Origin: Lutjanus erythropterus
Lineage: Eukaryota > Chordata > Actinopteri > Lutjaniformes > Lutjanidae
NCBI GenBank assembly: GCA_020091685.1
Contig: CM034606.1
Location: 21,902,695 to 21,966,694 of the forward strand
Reading direction: 5' to 3'
DNA length: 64,000 nucleotides
Shown here: positions 10,813-22,047 of the stretch, one piece after another
How the letters are laid out: every line of letters starts with the position of its first letter
How positions within the stretch are numbered: position 1 is the first letter of the stretch
The notes under the pieces: generated by a model
What the model saw: only the letters and a program-made list of their open reading frames with translations
Told to the model about the DNA's origin: nothing
Databases searched by the model: none
Program-made: the position numbers and the translations under genes

Positions 10813-13800
10813 TATATTCACCATATTTACCATTAAATTGCTGTGTATTTCTGTGCTATCTTTATCCCATTGTAGATTGTACCAAAGCATTTTTCCCCAG
10901 TGATATCATTCTTACAGGCCTCATATTTTACAAAGGAAATGATCTTTCCTGTCACACTAGGTGAAAGGGACAAAGATTGCAGCAGAACATTTCACAATAA
11001 TACAAACGCATACCATGCAGGGTTGATCACATCCACGTGTACAAAAGAGAAGACATGAACAAGGGTCATTCTTTACAGCAGGATGTCCTGTTGAACTGAA
11101 ATCCAAGCCCCTTTATGTCTGTGCTCTATCCACACACAAAAAAGTATTTAAGATTTATTGCAAACTTGACAAAAAAAACATGTCTTTGATCAAGCAGAAA
11201 TGAAACCCCTACATCATGTGTCTGAGCACACAGAGCATTGTGTTGTTTCTCCACTGTCTGTAAAATAGCTCTATTCATCTTCAAGACGAGGGAAAATGCT
11301 GAGAGCACAGAACATTCCTCCACAGGCCAATATACAGGCTAGAGGCGACCTCTCATCCAAGTATCTTTTGAATGTGTGTGTGTGTGAGAGAGTTTAGGTG
11401 TTCACGCAGCTACAAATGAGTAGCCCCCTAAGCCATCTGACAGTAACACCTCACCCCTCACAGGCTCACTGTGGAGAAAGCCAGCGAGAGTGTGTGTGTG
11501 TAAGCATTTCTGTCTTCTCTTGCTTTGTCTCGCCATCTTGACTGACAGGCTGTGAGTCTAAATCTCTGCACTGCTGCTTTGATCTCTTAACACAGTATCT
11601 CCTCTGTTCCCCAATACCAGCATCGTGTTCGCCAAGTATGAGAGGCATACAGATACGGAGCAGTGGCTCTCCTTGATAGCCCATCAGCCCTAAACAACCC
11701 CGTGGCCTCCGTGGGGGGTGAGCTGCATGAGACGTTGATGGAGGGAGACCCACATCAAGAATCCTTGTCTTTTTACAAAGGATAAGAGTTATGCATGGCT
11801 TGATTGGCTACTGTGGGCGTGGGATTCAGGATCTATTGCTCTCTGTTTGATGTGTTTGAAGGGTTTCTCCTGATCTTAGCCGGCTACTTTGATCTCTGTA
11901 AAACAAAATATTCACAAATCCCATAGTCCTGACTGAGAGATTAGCGTCCATATATGCATAAACATCTAAGAGGTGTTCAACTAGGGCACTGGTCAGGTCA
12001 CATGACTGGATAAACTCAAGAGGCTAGCAGGTCCTCACATCAGAACTTCTGAAGGTGTTTATGTTTGTACGTCTGATAATTATCCAGGCTGAGGATTATT
12101 TTTCTGATAAATGAGGGCAGTCTCATTTAAAAGGGAAAGATCTGTGTGCTGCAATTACGGTCCAGGTGTTTGCATTAGATATTACAAAAATAATTAGACT
12201 GGACTGATTAGAGGTTCCTTATGCATAAGAGAAGATGGTCTGTTGATGTTTGTACAAAACTAAATTTAAGCATATTGTCTGATGAAAAACAACCAAAGTG
12301 TCGAGTCTTGTGTGAAGCAGGGTTTAGCCAAAAGTCAGAGATCTCTATGTGCTCGGTTATGTTTGGGTTACTAATTACCATTAGCCATAAATAGGTAGGT
12401 ATAATGGTCTCCCTGCAGAGACAAGGCTTTGTTTATGTCCATTTCATGTTTTATTTCTCATTGATGATTTTAGGGCTAGGATTTTTAGTTAAAAGGTTTC
12501 TGATGAGTTCTTCTCGTTGGATAATTATTTAAAAAACAAACAAACAAACAAAAAAAAAACCCTCAAGTTGTGTTTTAGGAACTTTTTTGTGGCCAATTTT
12601 ATTCCTAGAGCCCCGGGCAGTGGACAAATTTCTTTGAAGTGTAATTTAATGTTACATCTATATATTCTCACTGTATTTTTGGTGTCTTACAGAAAATCCA
12701 TGTGGGGTTTGGTACACACAGTATTTTAATTGTATAATACTTAAAACTTCTACTCAGCTACACTGTAAAAATAAAATACTTGTGTTAACTTGAAAAAGTT
12801 AGTGTTTGGGCTGCTTTAAAACTTTAAGTGACTGATTTTGTAATGATTTGATAAGCTTGTAATGATTGAAAACACCAAAACTTTTCTAGTCAAATAAACT
12901 TTATATTAATTAGTTGTACTTGAGAAAACATGTTCAATAAGCTTAAGATATTAAGATGAATCAACAACTCTTCTGTCACACTGATGAACATCACAAACAG
13001 ATTTGATTTCCTTTAATGTTTTCTCATGTTTGAAAAGTCAGTTTTTCATTTCACACAAACTTAGAGCAAGTCTGCTAATATACTGATGATGTTTCTTTAG
13101 AAACATAATTTCATGAGCTGATTGAACTCTGTACAGTACATTCATTCAACTCATTTCAAGTCAAAAGATATCAGGTTAGAAGAATCCATAGCATTCTGAA
13201 AATAAATATTAGATTTTTTTAAAGTTTTAGTACCTTGAATAAATAACTCTTGTATGCTTACATTAAGTTAATGAGACAAGATTAGTTGATTCCAATAAAT
13301 TCCTGTCTTACAGTTTATATTTCAGAGGGCAATATTATATTACTCTGATACATTATTCTGACAGGTAGTGTCTTGTTGATTAAGAGTTTAAAAACCAATA
13401 GTATACATATACTTTGTAAAATATGATGTATTACACTAGATGTAACCACCCAGCAGTATATAAAATAGGTTCAATTCCACTCCACAGCAGCCAGCCGTGA
13501 CATTAAAATGCTGCTTTAATGTTAATTCATCAGTAATAATAATTAAAAAACTATAATATAAAACAATGCAACACAATCAGAGGCCCTTTAGTAGATAATG
13601 GACACTTTAAATATAAAATATTTATAATAATTATATACTTTTACTTAAAGTGAGACTAAGTGACACTTTTGTTTGACAGCAACAAAAAAAATGCCTCCTG
13701 TTTTCATACAGCCTTATTACATCTTGTTTTAAAATGTTCATCCTTTCTTTAGCCAAAGCAGAGAGAGGCCATAAAGCCAGCAAACAGCAGTATCTTTCTT

Positions 13801-14140
13801 AAGTTTGCTAACATTAGCCACCATAAGCTGAGGGTCATGCCAAACCAATTAACACTGTAGCCACAAAACCCCTAAATTAGCTTTAACAGACCGTGTAGCT
13901 TTAATTTGTAGGAAGGTTGTGTTATTTCTTTACTTTGCTTTACAAGTAAAATATTAAAGTTACGACTTATTATGGACCACTGTTACATTGTGGTATTTCT
14001 ACTCAAAAAGAACCTGAATATCACTGAGAATAAATGAAAAAATAACTTATCTGACTAAGTACAGAGCAGCATTTTCTCAATGCACTAAAAGCCAGTTATT
14101 AAGCAGTGTATATCCGTAGGAGATTATACTTATACAAGTC
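10813..14140. other. Gene desert between mzt1 and dach1, first part
   Basis: No exon is recognisable. The block 12075-12260 looks conserved-like, with TTTGCATTAGATATTAC, AATAATTAGAC and TTATGCATAAG, and might be regulatory. About 12760-13320 resembles a teleost repeat that starts CACTGTAAAAA and ends CTTACAG. Its inverted ends are poorly preserved. Confidence 0.4.
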
Positions 14141-14479
14141 TGTATTCTGGCACTAAAACGACTGATGTATTAATATTTCTGTAACTGATCGAGCCCGTCT
14201 GGCCCTCATCTTTCAGCGATGTGCAGCTCCGCCGACTGTATTTGCCCTGAGAGGAGTTCTGTGACCTTGTTAGAGCTTCCTCCAATACACCACCCTTGAT
14301 TAAATACGGGCCACACTTTTACACTGCAAGATTATACTATTTAGATCCCAATTAAATTCATAGCAAGGAAATTGGATCATAAACTCTTTAAAGGATCGTT
14401 AACAATCATTAGACAGGATAATGGCATGGCAATCAAAATATGTTAAAAAAAAACTTCCAAAGTCTTTTAGTGACTTTGT

Positions 14480-14990
14480 TGTTTTTGGACATTTTCCAAG
14501 CTGATTAATGTAGAATTGATTGATTTACAGTTGTAATTAGCTGTCTTCTGCATAGATGCATAATAATCGTATATCTCCCTGCTTGTTTTAAAGTATTAAT
14601 TGGTTTCATTAACAAAAGCAGTTAATTGAATAACAATTAACAAAGTTGGTGATGGCATCGACGCAGCGCGTGCAAACTCCCTTGTGTTTTCCCCATGATG
14701 ATAATGAAACCACCTTTTTATCAGATTGGAATTTTGTGTGTTGGACTATGTAATGACTAATATGATATTGAGCTTATTAGTTTATTCGAGTGGCTCACTG
14801 AGCCGTTAAGCTGGTATTGAACACGTTGTGTTTAACAGGTAGGCACCATATGCTGCCTTAATCAGACATTGGAATCACATTTGGTTGTTAAATTGTCTCC
14901 CTAATAAAAGCAGGTAGTAAAACAACTTGAGCTAATTCAATTTCAGGCGAGTTTGGCTGAAGTGAACAGCTGTTCGTATTTGTTGAATTG
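14480..14990. promoter_or_regulatory. Candidate conserved non-coding element upstream of dach1
   Basis: This 500-bp block is free of simple repeats and dense in homeodomain-type cores (ATTAAT, TAATTAG, TTAATTG, CTAATTC) plus an E-box CAGCTG (14968-14973). DACH1 is known for long-range conserved enhancers in its flanks and introns. The assignment here rests on composition and motif density only, without an alignment. Confidence 0.35.
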
Positions 14991-15169
14991 TTTTAACATT
15001 CCCTCTCATGTTTTTTTTTTCTCTTTTCTTTGTTTTTTAAAGGTTTAACTTCAGCAGCCTGTTTGTTCTCCAACTTTTCTTGTAGAAAATAGAGATGGAG
15101 GGTGGACTAGCTGTCCACTCTCCTTAAAAGAAGACAATGCCAGGCATATTGTAGTGACAGCTTGCATTG

Positions 15170-15345
15170 TGTGTGTGCGTGCGTGTGTGTGTGTGTGTGT
15201 GTGTAAGAAAAAAGAGAGAAAGGAGACAGGAGAGTGAGCATGTGTGTGTGTGTGTGTATGGTAGAAAAACAGAAAAAATAGAGAATATGTGTGTGTGTGT
15301 GAGTGTGTGTGTGTGTGTCTGTGTGTGTGCATGTGTGTTACAGTG
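15170..15345. repeat. Compound TG microsatellite
   Basis: Runs of (TG)n are broken by short A/G-rich spacers, starting at about 15170 and ending at about 15340. A shorter CA run follows at 15530-15558 and another at 15829-15842. They are non-coding and likely to vary in length between individuals. Confidence 0.9.
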
Positions 15346-15527
15346 ACAGCTTGTATTCTCCGTGATTAATGATGTGCTGTGTGACTTGATAAGTGCTTCG
15401 GAGGACCAACGCTTGTTTCAATTAGACCTTGTGAAGGTCGCGACGCCGCGCCGGCCTCTCATTATCATATCCATAATCAATCCACATTATCATAGGGGAA
15501 TGTGGAATGGATGTGTGATATCTTGGT

Positions 15528-15558
<31 letters not shown>

Positions 15559-16532
15559 TCAGACACCTAATCACATACCAAAACACAATGACATACTCTC
15601 TCACTCACAAGAGCACACACACACACCCTTCACTCCAAGTTGATTTGAATCATAACAGTGGCTGTCGGAATGGATTGTCTGTTCAGATTAAGAGTGTGTT
15701 TCTGAGAATTAAGCAGCGCTGATGGTGGTGGCATTTCAGATCCCCTCTGCAGACACAAATGCCAAAACATCATCCTGTCACCCCCCCTCCTTCTCCCTCA
15801 CACACAACCACATAAATGACCAAATGCACACACACACACACACTTAACCAGGACCCTGGGGCATTTTTAATAGAGGCGAAGTGATTCGTATGTTTTTACT
15901 CCTCTAATGAGAACAGATTGAGTGGTATTTACACTTCATCGGCTGATCTAGCCACCTACACATTTCCCTCATGCTTCTGCTGCTCACTGGCCAAAACAGA
16001 CATGTGGAAAGGACCAGAGCTTGGCTTTCAAACAGCGACACAACATGAACATTATCTTTGTCTCCTTGGCTCACAATGGCATTACGGCAAGACGAATATG
16101 AATTATTAAAACAGTAGCTAGATTCAGTTTCTTTAAGGCTGTTGCTTTTATTTGTCTCAGACAGTAGAAATTGTAAGGAAAAGGTGCCTGAAACCAGATT
16201 CAAGTGGTCCAGGGAGGTGATTCACTTGGGATCCGACTGTTAGGCCTATTAATCTTTAATTAATTTAATCAGTAAGTCTACCTGAGATCGAAACATACCA
16301 AAGAAATTAGGTCACCTATTTCCTCCAAAAATATTCAAATAACAAACTAATGTGCACTATACGATACAATAACAAGAATCAAGGCAAATGTCAGAGGTAA
16401 AGAATCACACTGTACTGGAGCAATTATGGGAATTAAAGAAGATATGAAAAATTAATTAACTCGATAATATTCAGTGAAGGGAAAAACTTCCCAGGCAGTC
16501 AAGATAGAGGAAGAGAAACGTAAAGTACTTAG

Positions 16533-16838
16533 AGGTTCAGCGTGTAAGATTTGAGGGGATTCACTGGCAGAATATTGCAGAAATGCAATATATGTTAATT
16601 AGTGTATAATTACCTGGAAATAAGAATCACTGTGTTTTTCTTACTTTAGAATGAGCCATTTATATCTACAGAGACCACGGGTCCTCCTCAGTGGATTCTG
16701 TCATGTTGCACCACCATGTTTCTACAGTAGCACAGAACAGACAAATCAGACAGTGGCTCTGGATAGATCGTAGGTTCCAGGTGGTTGCAGTCAACAACCT
16801 CACTGTTAGATGCCACTAAATCCTACACACCGGTCCTT
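16533..16838. mobile_element. Non-autonomous DNA element, shortened copy of a common teleost repeat
   Basis: The left end AGGTTCAGCGTGTAAGATTT and the reverse complement of the right end (AAGGACCGGTGTGTAGGATT) form terminal inverted repeats. Internal phrases such as AGAATGAGCCATTTATATCT and CCATGTTTCTACAGTAGCAC match a repeat I know to be widespread in fish genomes. No coding capacity or clear target duplication was found. Confidence 0.65.
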
Positions 16839-17756
16839 TAAAAGACTGTTCTGCTGATTTCGCCTTGGACTCCTGTAAAATTGACTTGGAAGGACAGTTT
16901 CAAAAGAGCATCAAAATCGATGCGGCAGAAGCAGAGATATCATCTCTTTTATTCCACATATTCTTCTTCCTTGTCAAAGCCGCGTTAAAAACATTTGGCT
17001 CCTAAATTAAATGATATTTTTGGGTTGATCTTTTCTAATCTAAGGAATAGCATCCGATCACTAAGCCATTGAGATGCTTTTGGTGGACTGGAAGACAGAG
17101 GTTATGCTCAAATTGCTGTAACACCTGATTCTGTCTGAATGTGGCCTTATGCTAGTAGCAGCAAGTAGTACCAGCCTTGAGCCACTATAAACTCCAGCGG
17201 GAACGAGGTCTGGTAAGCACACTTCTTACCCCACAGCTCCTAATTTCTTTTTTTCACTTTTAAACTTGGAGTCATCAGATCCAACCAACACTGACTCAAG
17301 TGACACCACTTGAAGCAATTTATTTCCCATACTTTTCAGATATGCAGTCATGCTCCCAAAGACCTGTAACTGACCTACTGTGATTTCAAAATTTCTGTGA
17401 CTTGCTCCTTTAACACTGTCTTAATGTCCAAAATTACACTTTTATCCTTACACCAGTCTTCAAAGGGTTTTAAGGCTGATTTTTATCATTTTTTTATTCT
17501 TTTTTTTTCCAGTTTGTCAGCTTATTTTTTTATTTAACTTTACTTGTGCATATTGTCTTTTAGGTTCAGCAGGTAATTTCCTTCTAAAGATATGTACTGC
17601 TTAATCCACTCCTCCATAGTTAGAGCACAACTTGACTTTAAATGTTTCTATTTTGTACCTAACTTTATTTCTTTCTTCCCCTCTGTATAGTACACACTGT
17701 TTTTATATCTCAGTAAGTTAACTGGAAAGATTTTGCAGTGAGTTTAAGGTTCATTG

Positions 17757-17860
17757 TTTCATTTCATGGGAGTTTAAGCACAATAGCTGCTGTAGGAATT
17801 AAACCTATGACCTTCCTGTTGTGAGACAAAGTCACTTCCCACTAGGGCATCCTGCAATCT
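17757..17860 (-). mobile_element. tRNA-derived SINE fragment
   Basis: Read on the minus strand, TGCCCTAGTGGG resembles an A box, and GGTTTAATTCC (plus 17795-17805) fits the B box with two changes. Between them is the CTCACAACAGGAAGGTCATA phrase typical of teleost SINE heads. The tail is not clear. Confidence 0.5.
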
Positions 17861-19704
17861 ACTGTAACAGGGTTCTCTTAAACACTGTGGTTGCTTACCA
17901 GACCATGGATGGATGAAAAAACATAGCATCTAAGGGTATAATCATTTCTTTAGGCTGACATATTACTCATCGGGTCCTTGTTTACACTGTCTTTTTTGTG
18001 AGCTAACTGTAGTATATCCGTAAATCTATTATTAGCTGATGTCACAATCCTAAAAAGTTGCAAAGCACCAGTTTGGGAGGTTCAAACCGAACATTTCACT
18101 ACTTATTAACCACTCGAAGGTGGGAATTTACGACATGAATCAGGCCTGCTTAACACTGATGGCTTTATCGGTGTATTTTCTACAGATGGAGAAAGAGAGT
18201 CGTGACATTTCTTTTTGGCAAGGAAAAGGCCAGACTCAGCAGGAGTTATCAAAGGCAAAAAGTAAAAAGTTCGAGTTAGCTATCTCTCTCTCTGCCTCTC
18301 TCCCTCTCTTCCCCTGGAGATACTCATGTTAAGCATAATTAAGCAGATTTGATTAGCATCAAGCCTGGCTTCCTCTCTTGACTTTTAATGAATGTAAATC
18401 TACCATCTACATCCTAAAGATTAATTTCTGCCAATTAAAAAACACAAGAGGGCTTATTGGAGAGAGGGGGGGTGTGTGAGGAAAAGAGTGTTAAAGTCCT
18501 TTGAGTTGGAGTACAGTCGGAGTTTTATCCTCTTCCCCCTTGTCTTATGGTGAGATGGTCTCTGGAGATCTGTGTCTCTCTCTCCCTCACGACCAAGATC
18601 ATTATCAGCACAATGTTCCGTGAAAGCCACTTTGAAAGGACTGCGAGCTCCATATGTAAATGATGGGAGTGTGTGTGCGGGTTGTGTGTGTGTGTGTGTG
18701 TGCAGACTGGATGAGGAAGCAGTACAGGGAACAGGTAAAGGGGTCAATTTGTCAAACCAAGGTTATTGCCCCCCTCCCCACCCTTATGAGCTTCCGTACC
18801 ATCTCTCATCTGTCTGGTTTGACTCTTTCTGGATCCTTTTCATACAAATCCAGATTCAGATTTTTGTTGACTTAGGAACATGATGGAATAGAGCGCAATT
18901 AACATTACAATAAGGACAAAACAATGGCACCTGACAGGAATGAAGTGCAACAGACATTTCTTTAAAGGTCAAACATCTTTTACAAAGGTACCTGATTTAC
19001 TTTTTAAGGGGGTCTTATCCAACTGCAGTGACAAAATTAAAATAAACGTGAACATACTAGTAATTTGGCTGGTGGTTCTTATAATATTTCATCATGAATT
19101 AATTCTGCTAAACATCTTTTGCTCAAACAGCTTGTTCTGTGAAAGAAGCAAAATCCTGAAACTCTGATCACTTGAAATGTGATCCACACCACTTTTAAGA
19201 CTGCTACAAAATCTTTGTTAATTCACCAATTAACTGGTACTCATGTTGGATTTTTTTTCAACTTTGTGTTTTATTGTCTTGCTGCAATCAGCTTTTAATT
19301 ATCTCCGTCAGGTGTAAGCTTGAGGGGATCATGCGATTGCTTGTGGGCGCGTGCGTACAGTGAGTGAATGAGTGATCACTGGACCTGAAGTTTGTCCGCA
19401 GCTAATCTCACATACGACTCAACCCCATCTGCCTAATTTTTTGTGCACATTCATGACTGTTCTTTTTTTGTTGCTCCACGCTGGCCAAAGCCGTGGCCAA
19501 AGGCATTATGTTTTCGGATCATATCATTCTTGTGAACACGATATCTCAAGATCGCCTTCAGCGAATTTCTTCAAATTTGACACAAACCTCAACTTGGACT
19601 CAGTGATGAACTGATTAGAGTTGGTGGTTAAAGGTTAAAGGTCAAAATTTGGTACAAACAGACATTTGGACTCAAGAATTAACTGATTAGATTTTGGTGG
19701 TCAA

Positions 19705-19719
19705 AGGTCACTGTGACCT
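19705..19719. promoter_or_regulatory. Perfect palindromic oestrogen-response-element consensus inside repeat copy 1
   Basis: AGGTCACTGTGACCT is two AGGTCA half-sites inverted with a 3-bp spacer, an exact match to the consensus AGGTCAnnnTGACCT. It lies about 1.75 kb upstream of the dach1 start codon. Function is not shown by sequence alone. Confidence 0.6.
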
Positions 19720-19765
19720 CACAAAACACATTTTTGGCCATAGCTCAATAATTATGCTAATTATG

Positions 19766-20170
19766 TAGGGGTGTGTCACGATAAACCATTAATGATATAA
19801 AGAATTCATATTGTGATAATGGCAGTATTACGGTGCATGAGTTAGTTCCAAAAAGAGGAGCAACTGCAGTGTGTGGAAGTGGTTTAGATACAAATGATCA
19901 GATGTACAATAAACTACAGTAATATGTAAGAAGTGAAAGAAGACCTTAACAACAAAACAGTGCAACACAACAAACTCATTTCACCACCTCAAGAGGAAGC
20001 AACTGGTTGAGTAAGAGGAGAGCCAAAAGTCCTGTGAGGAGAGCTCAACAGCTATTCTGAGTAAACAAAAAATATTCTTCAGTATTTTGTTATATCACTA
20101 AGAGTATTTTTATCACAGAATACCCTGAAATATCATTACATTTCTTTCCGGGCCATATTGCCCACCCCTA
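19766..20170. mobile_element. hAT-like MITE, 405 bp, with perfect 8-bp target duplication
   Basis: The left end TAGGGGTGTGTCACGATAA and the reverse complement of the right end (TAGGGGTGGGCAATATGGCC) are terminal inverted repeats. TAATTATG occurs immediately on both sides (19758-19765 and 20171-20178), and the flanking repeat reads continuously when one copy and the insert are ignored. It has no transposase. It is younger than the repeat it interrupts. Confidence 0.88.
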
Positions 20171-21119
20171 TAATTATGACAAAATTTCACACAATCAGTA
20201 CTGGAAAGTAACTAGTTACATGTACAAAATAAATGTATTTGTAGTCTGTAAGTTACTGGGAAAAAATGCAACAAAATTACAGTCACTAATCAAAATTTCT
20301 TCAGGATACATGGTGGGAAGCTGTACTCTACTGAGTGCAGCTGAGTGGAATCAACTGATCTTTTCTCATTCACGCATCATAAAGAAACAAGTTTTTTTTT
20401 TAAATTTAGTCAATTAAGCCTAAAATTCAGAACTGTTCATATGTACAGTATACTCAGTTAATCTTTTTACCTCACTGTTGAAATCCTCTATTTTCAAAAA
20501 AGCCCCAGAGGGGCAAGGTTACAAATTAGCATCTGCTATAAACCCTAGTAGCTCTTTTTAATTTGTCTGTGTACACTGTATGTGTCCATCAAATAAACCA
20601 TAAATAATAAACATGCTTTATTTATTTATTTCAACAATAAAATGACATTACAAGGAAAGGTGACCCTGTTTTTCCTATCCAAGCCTTTATAGCAATGTTG
20701 TCTCATTTAAATACTTTTTAAAATTAGAAATAAAGATCACAAACTGACACTTTTGTGATCTGATGTTTGGATTTTTCTACTGATTACTGTTTTCATATTT
20801 TATTCTAAAGCACTCTTGTTATTATCACATGTAACATTTATCTGATGGCATCCATTTTACAGTATTTATACATGGAGAATATTTGCTCTCAAGACAAATA
20901 GCTACAGTAATCAGATCATAACATTTTCAAGCATAACACAATTACACAACTATTTAGTCCCACACAGTAATGTGGGAAGATTACAGTAGTAACCATCATT
21001 TAAAATTGTTGTAAAGAAGACAGATTGAGTGCCACAGACACACTAAGCCCCATCAGAAGCATTAATATCAAAGTGTCTTTTCGTTAGGGCGTTCATAAAT
21101 AGGCTTATCCAAAGTTTAT

Positions 21120-21460
21120 GTAGGCTAATCTTTCCTCTCCCCTCTCCCTCTCTCTCCCTCTCTCTCCCTGTCTGTGTGAATGTGTCTCTCACTCTCTAAG
21201 AACATGGTCAGGCTCCTCCTCTTTATGATAATGTGACAGTAGCATCTCCAGCTCGGAGACAAGCCTCCTCTCAGTCTGACTCAACTATGTGATCTGTTTT
21301 TCCACACACGGACCCTGTCTCCTCTCCTCTCCTCTTCTTTTATCCCCCTCTTCTCCTCCTCGCCAAACTCAATGCGCACTTCCCCTCTCACAAAGCGACC
21401 GCGAAGTTACTTTGTTAAATAGTTGACTTTGAAGTTTACTTTTGCTCCTAATTCTCGGAC
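21120..21460 (+). promoter_or_regulatory. dach1: dach1 promoter / 5' UTR region with CT-rich tract
   Basis: A polypyrimidine (CTCTCC)n tract spans about 21130-21200 and a second CT-rich stretch spans 21318-21360. CpG content rises sharply toward the coding start. There is no convincing TATA box. The transcription start probably lies within the last 300 bp before the ATG. Confidence 0.45.
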
Positions 21461-22047
21461 ATGACCACCATGGCAACTTCGGCTGCTCCGGCTCTGCTCC
21501 CCGCGGCTCCGCTCGGACACCACCCGGTGCCGAGCTCCGTCTCTCCGGTCACCAACTCCCCGCCACCTGCGGCCACCTCCGCCGCTTCCTCGCCGGCTCC
21601 TCCGGTGGCTCACCCGGCGCTGCTCCACCAGTTCAGGGCGGACCTTTTACTCCCGAACGGGACCCCGTTGAAGAGCGGAGGAGCCCCGCCGGTGTCCGGT
21701 GGCGCTAAGCCCGTGTACGCCACCCCGTCGCCCGTGGAGAGCACGCCGCAGAACAACGAGTGCAAACTGGTGGAGGTGAAAGGTGCCAAGCTGGCCTCGT
21801 TCACCGTGAAAGACACGGAGCTCATCTGCCTGCCGCAGGCTTTCGACGTGTTCCTCAAGCACCTGGTCGGCGGGCTCCACACCGTCTACACCAAGCTGAA
21901 GCGGCTGGACATTTCCCCGGTGGTGTGCAACGTGGAGCAGGTGCGGGTGCTGCGGGGACTCGGGGCCATCCAGCCCGGAGTGAACCGGTGCAAACTCATC
22001 TCCAGGCAGGACTTCGAGACCCTCTACAACGACTGTACCAACGCAAG
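21461..22047 (+). CDS. dach1: dach1 exon 1: N-terminal Pro/Ala region and DachN (Ski/Sno/Dac) domain
   Basis: It encodes residues 1-195 plus two bases of the next codon. Residues 1-80 are Ala/Pro/Ser-rich and disordered. KPVYATPSPVE (83-93) and NNECK are shared with human DACH1. DachN follows (101-190), with ELICLPQAFDVFLKHLVGGL and LGAIQPGVNRCKLISR, the winged-helix-like DNA-binding fold of the family. The first ATG (21461) is used; a second in-frame ATG follows three codons later in a stronger ACCATGG context. Confidence 0.95.

Larger units (their letters stand above)
19480..20200 (+). repeat. Teleost intergenic repeat with nuclear-receptor-like motifs, copy 1, split by a later insertion
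   Basis: The copy runs from GGCATTATGTTTTCGGATCA through GATATCTCAAGATCGCC, AACTGATTAG and GGTCAAAGGTCACTGTGACC to AAAATTTCACACAATCAG. It is cut between 19765 and 20171 by a hAT-like element. Two further copies lie at 45930-46340 (+) and 49540-49940 (-). The unit repeats the phrase 'ggactcaagnatgaactgattagatt' imperfectly within itself. The family's origin is unknown to me. Confidence 0.7.

Noticed and set aside
11466-11753. 95-codon minus-strand open frame upstream of dach1
   Set aside because: Low-complexity Pro/Arg start, no homology, no promoter or splice context.
15051-15643. Open frames of His/Thr or Cys/Val repeats in CA/TG tracts (also near 25600-26000, 28300-29200 and 56300-56600)
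   Set aside because: They are translations of dinucleotide microsatellites, with no coding signature and no homology.
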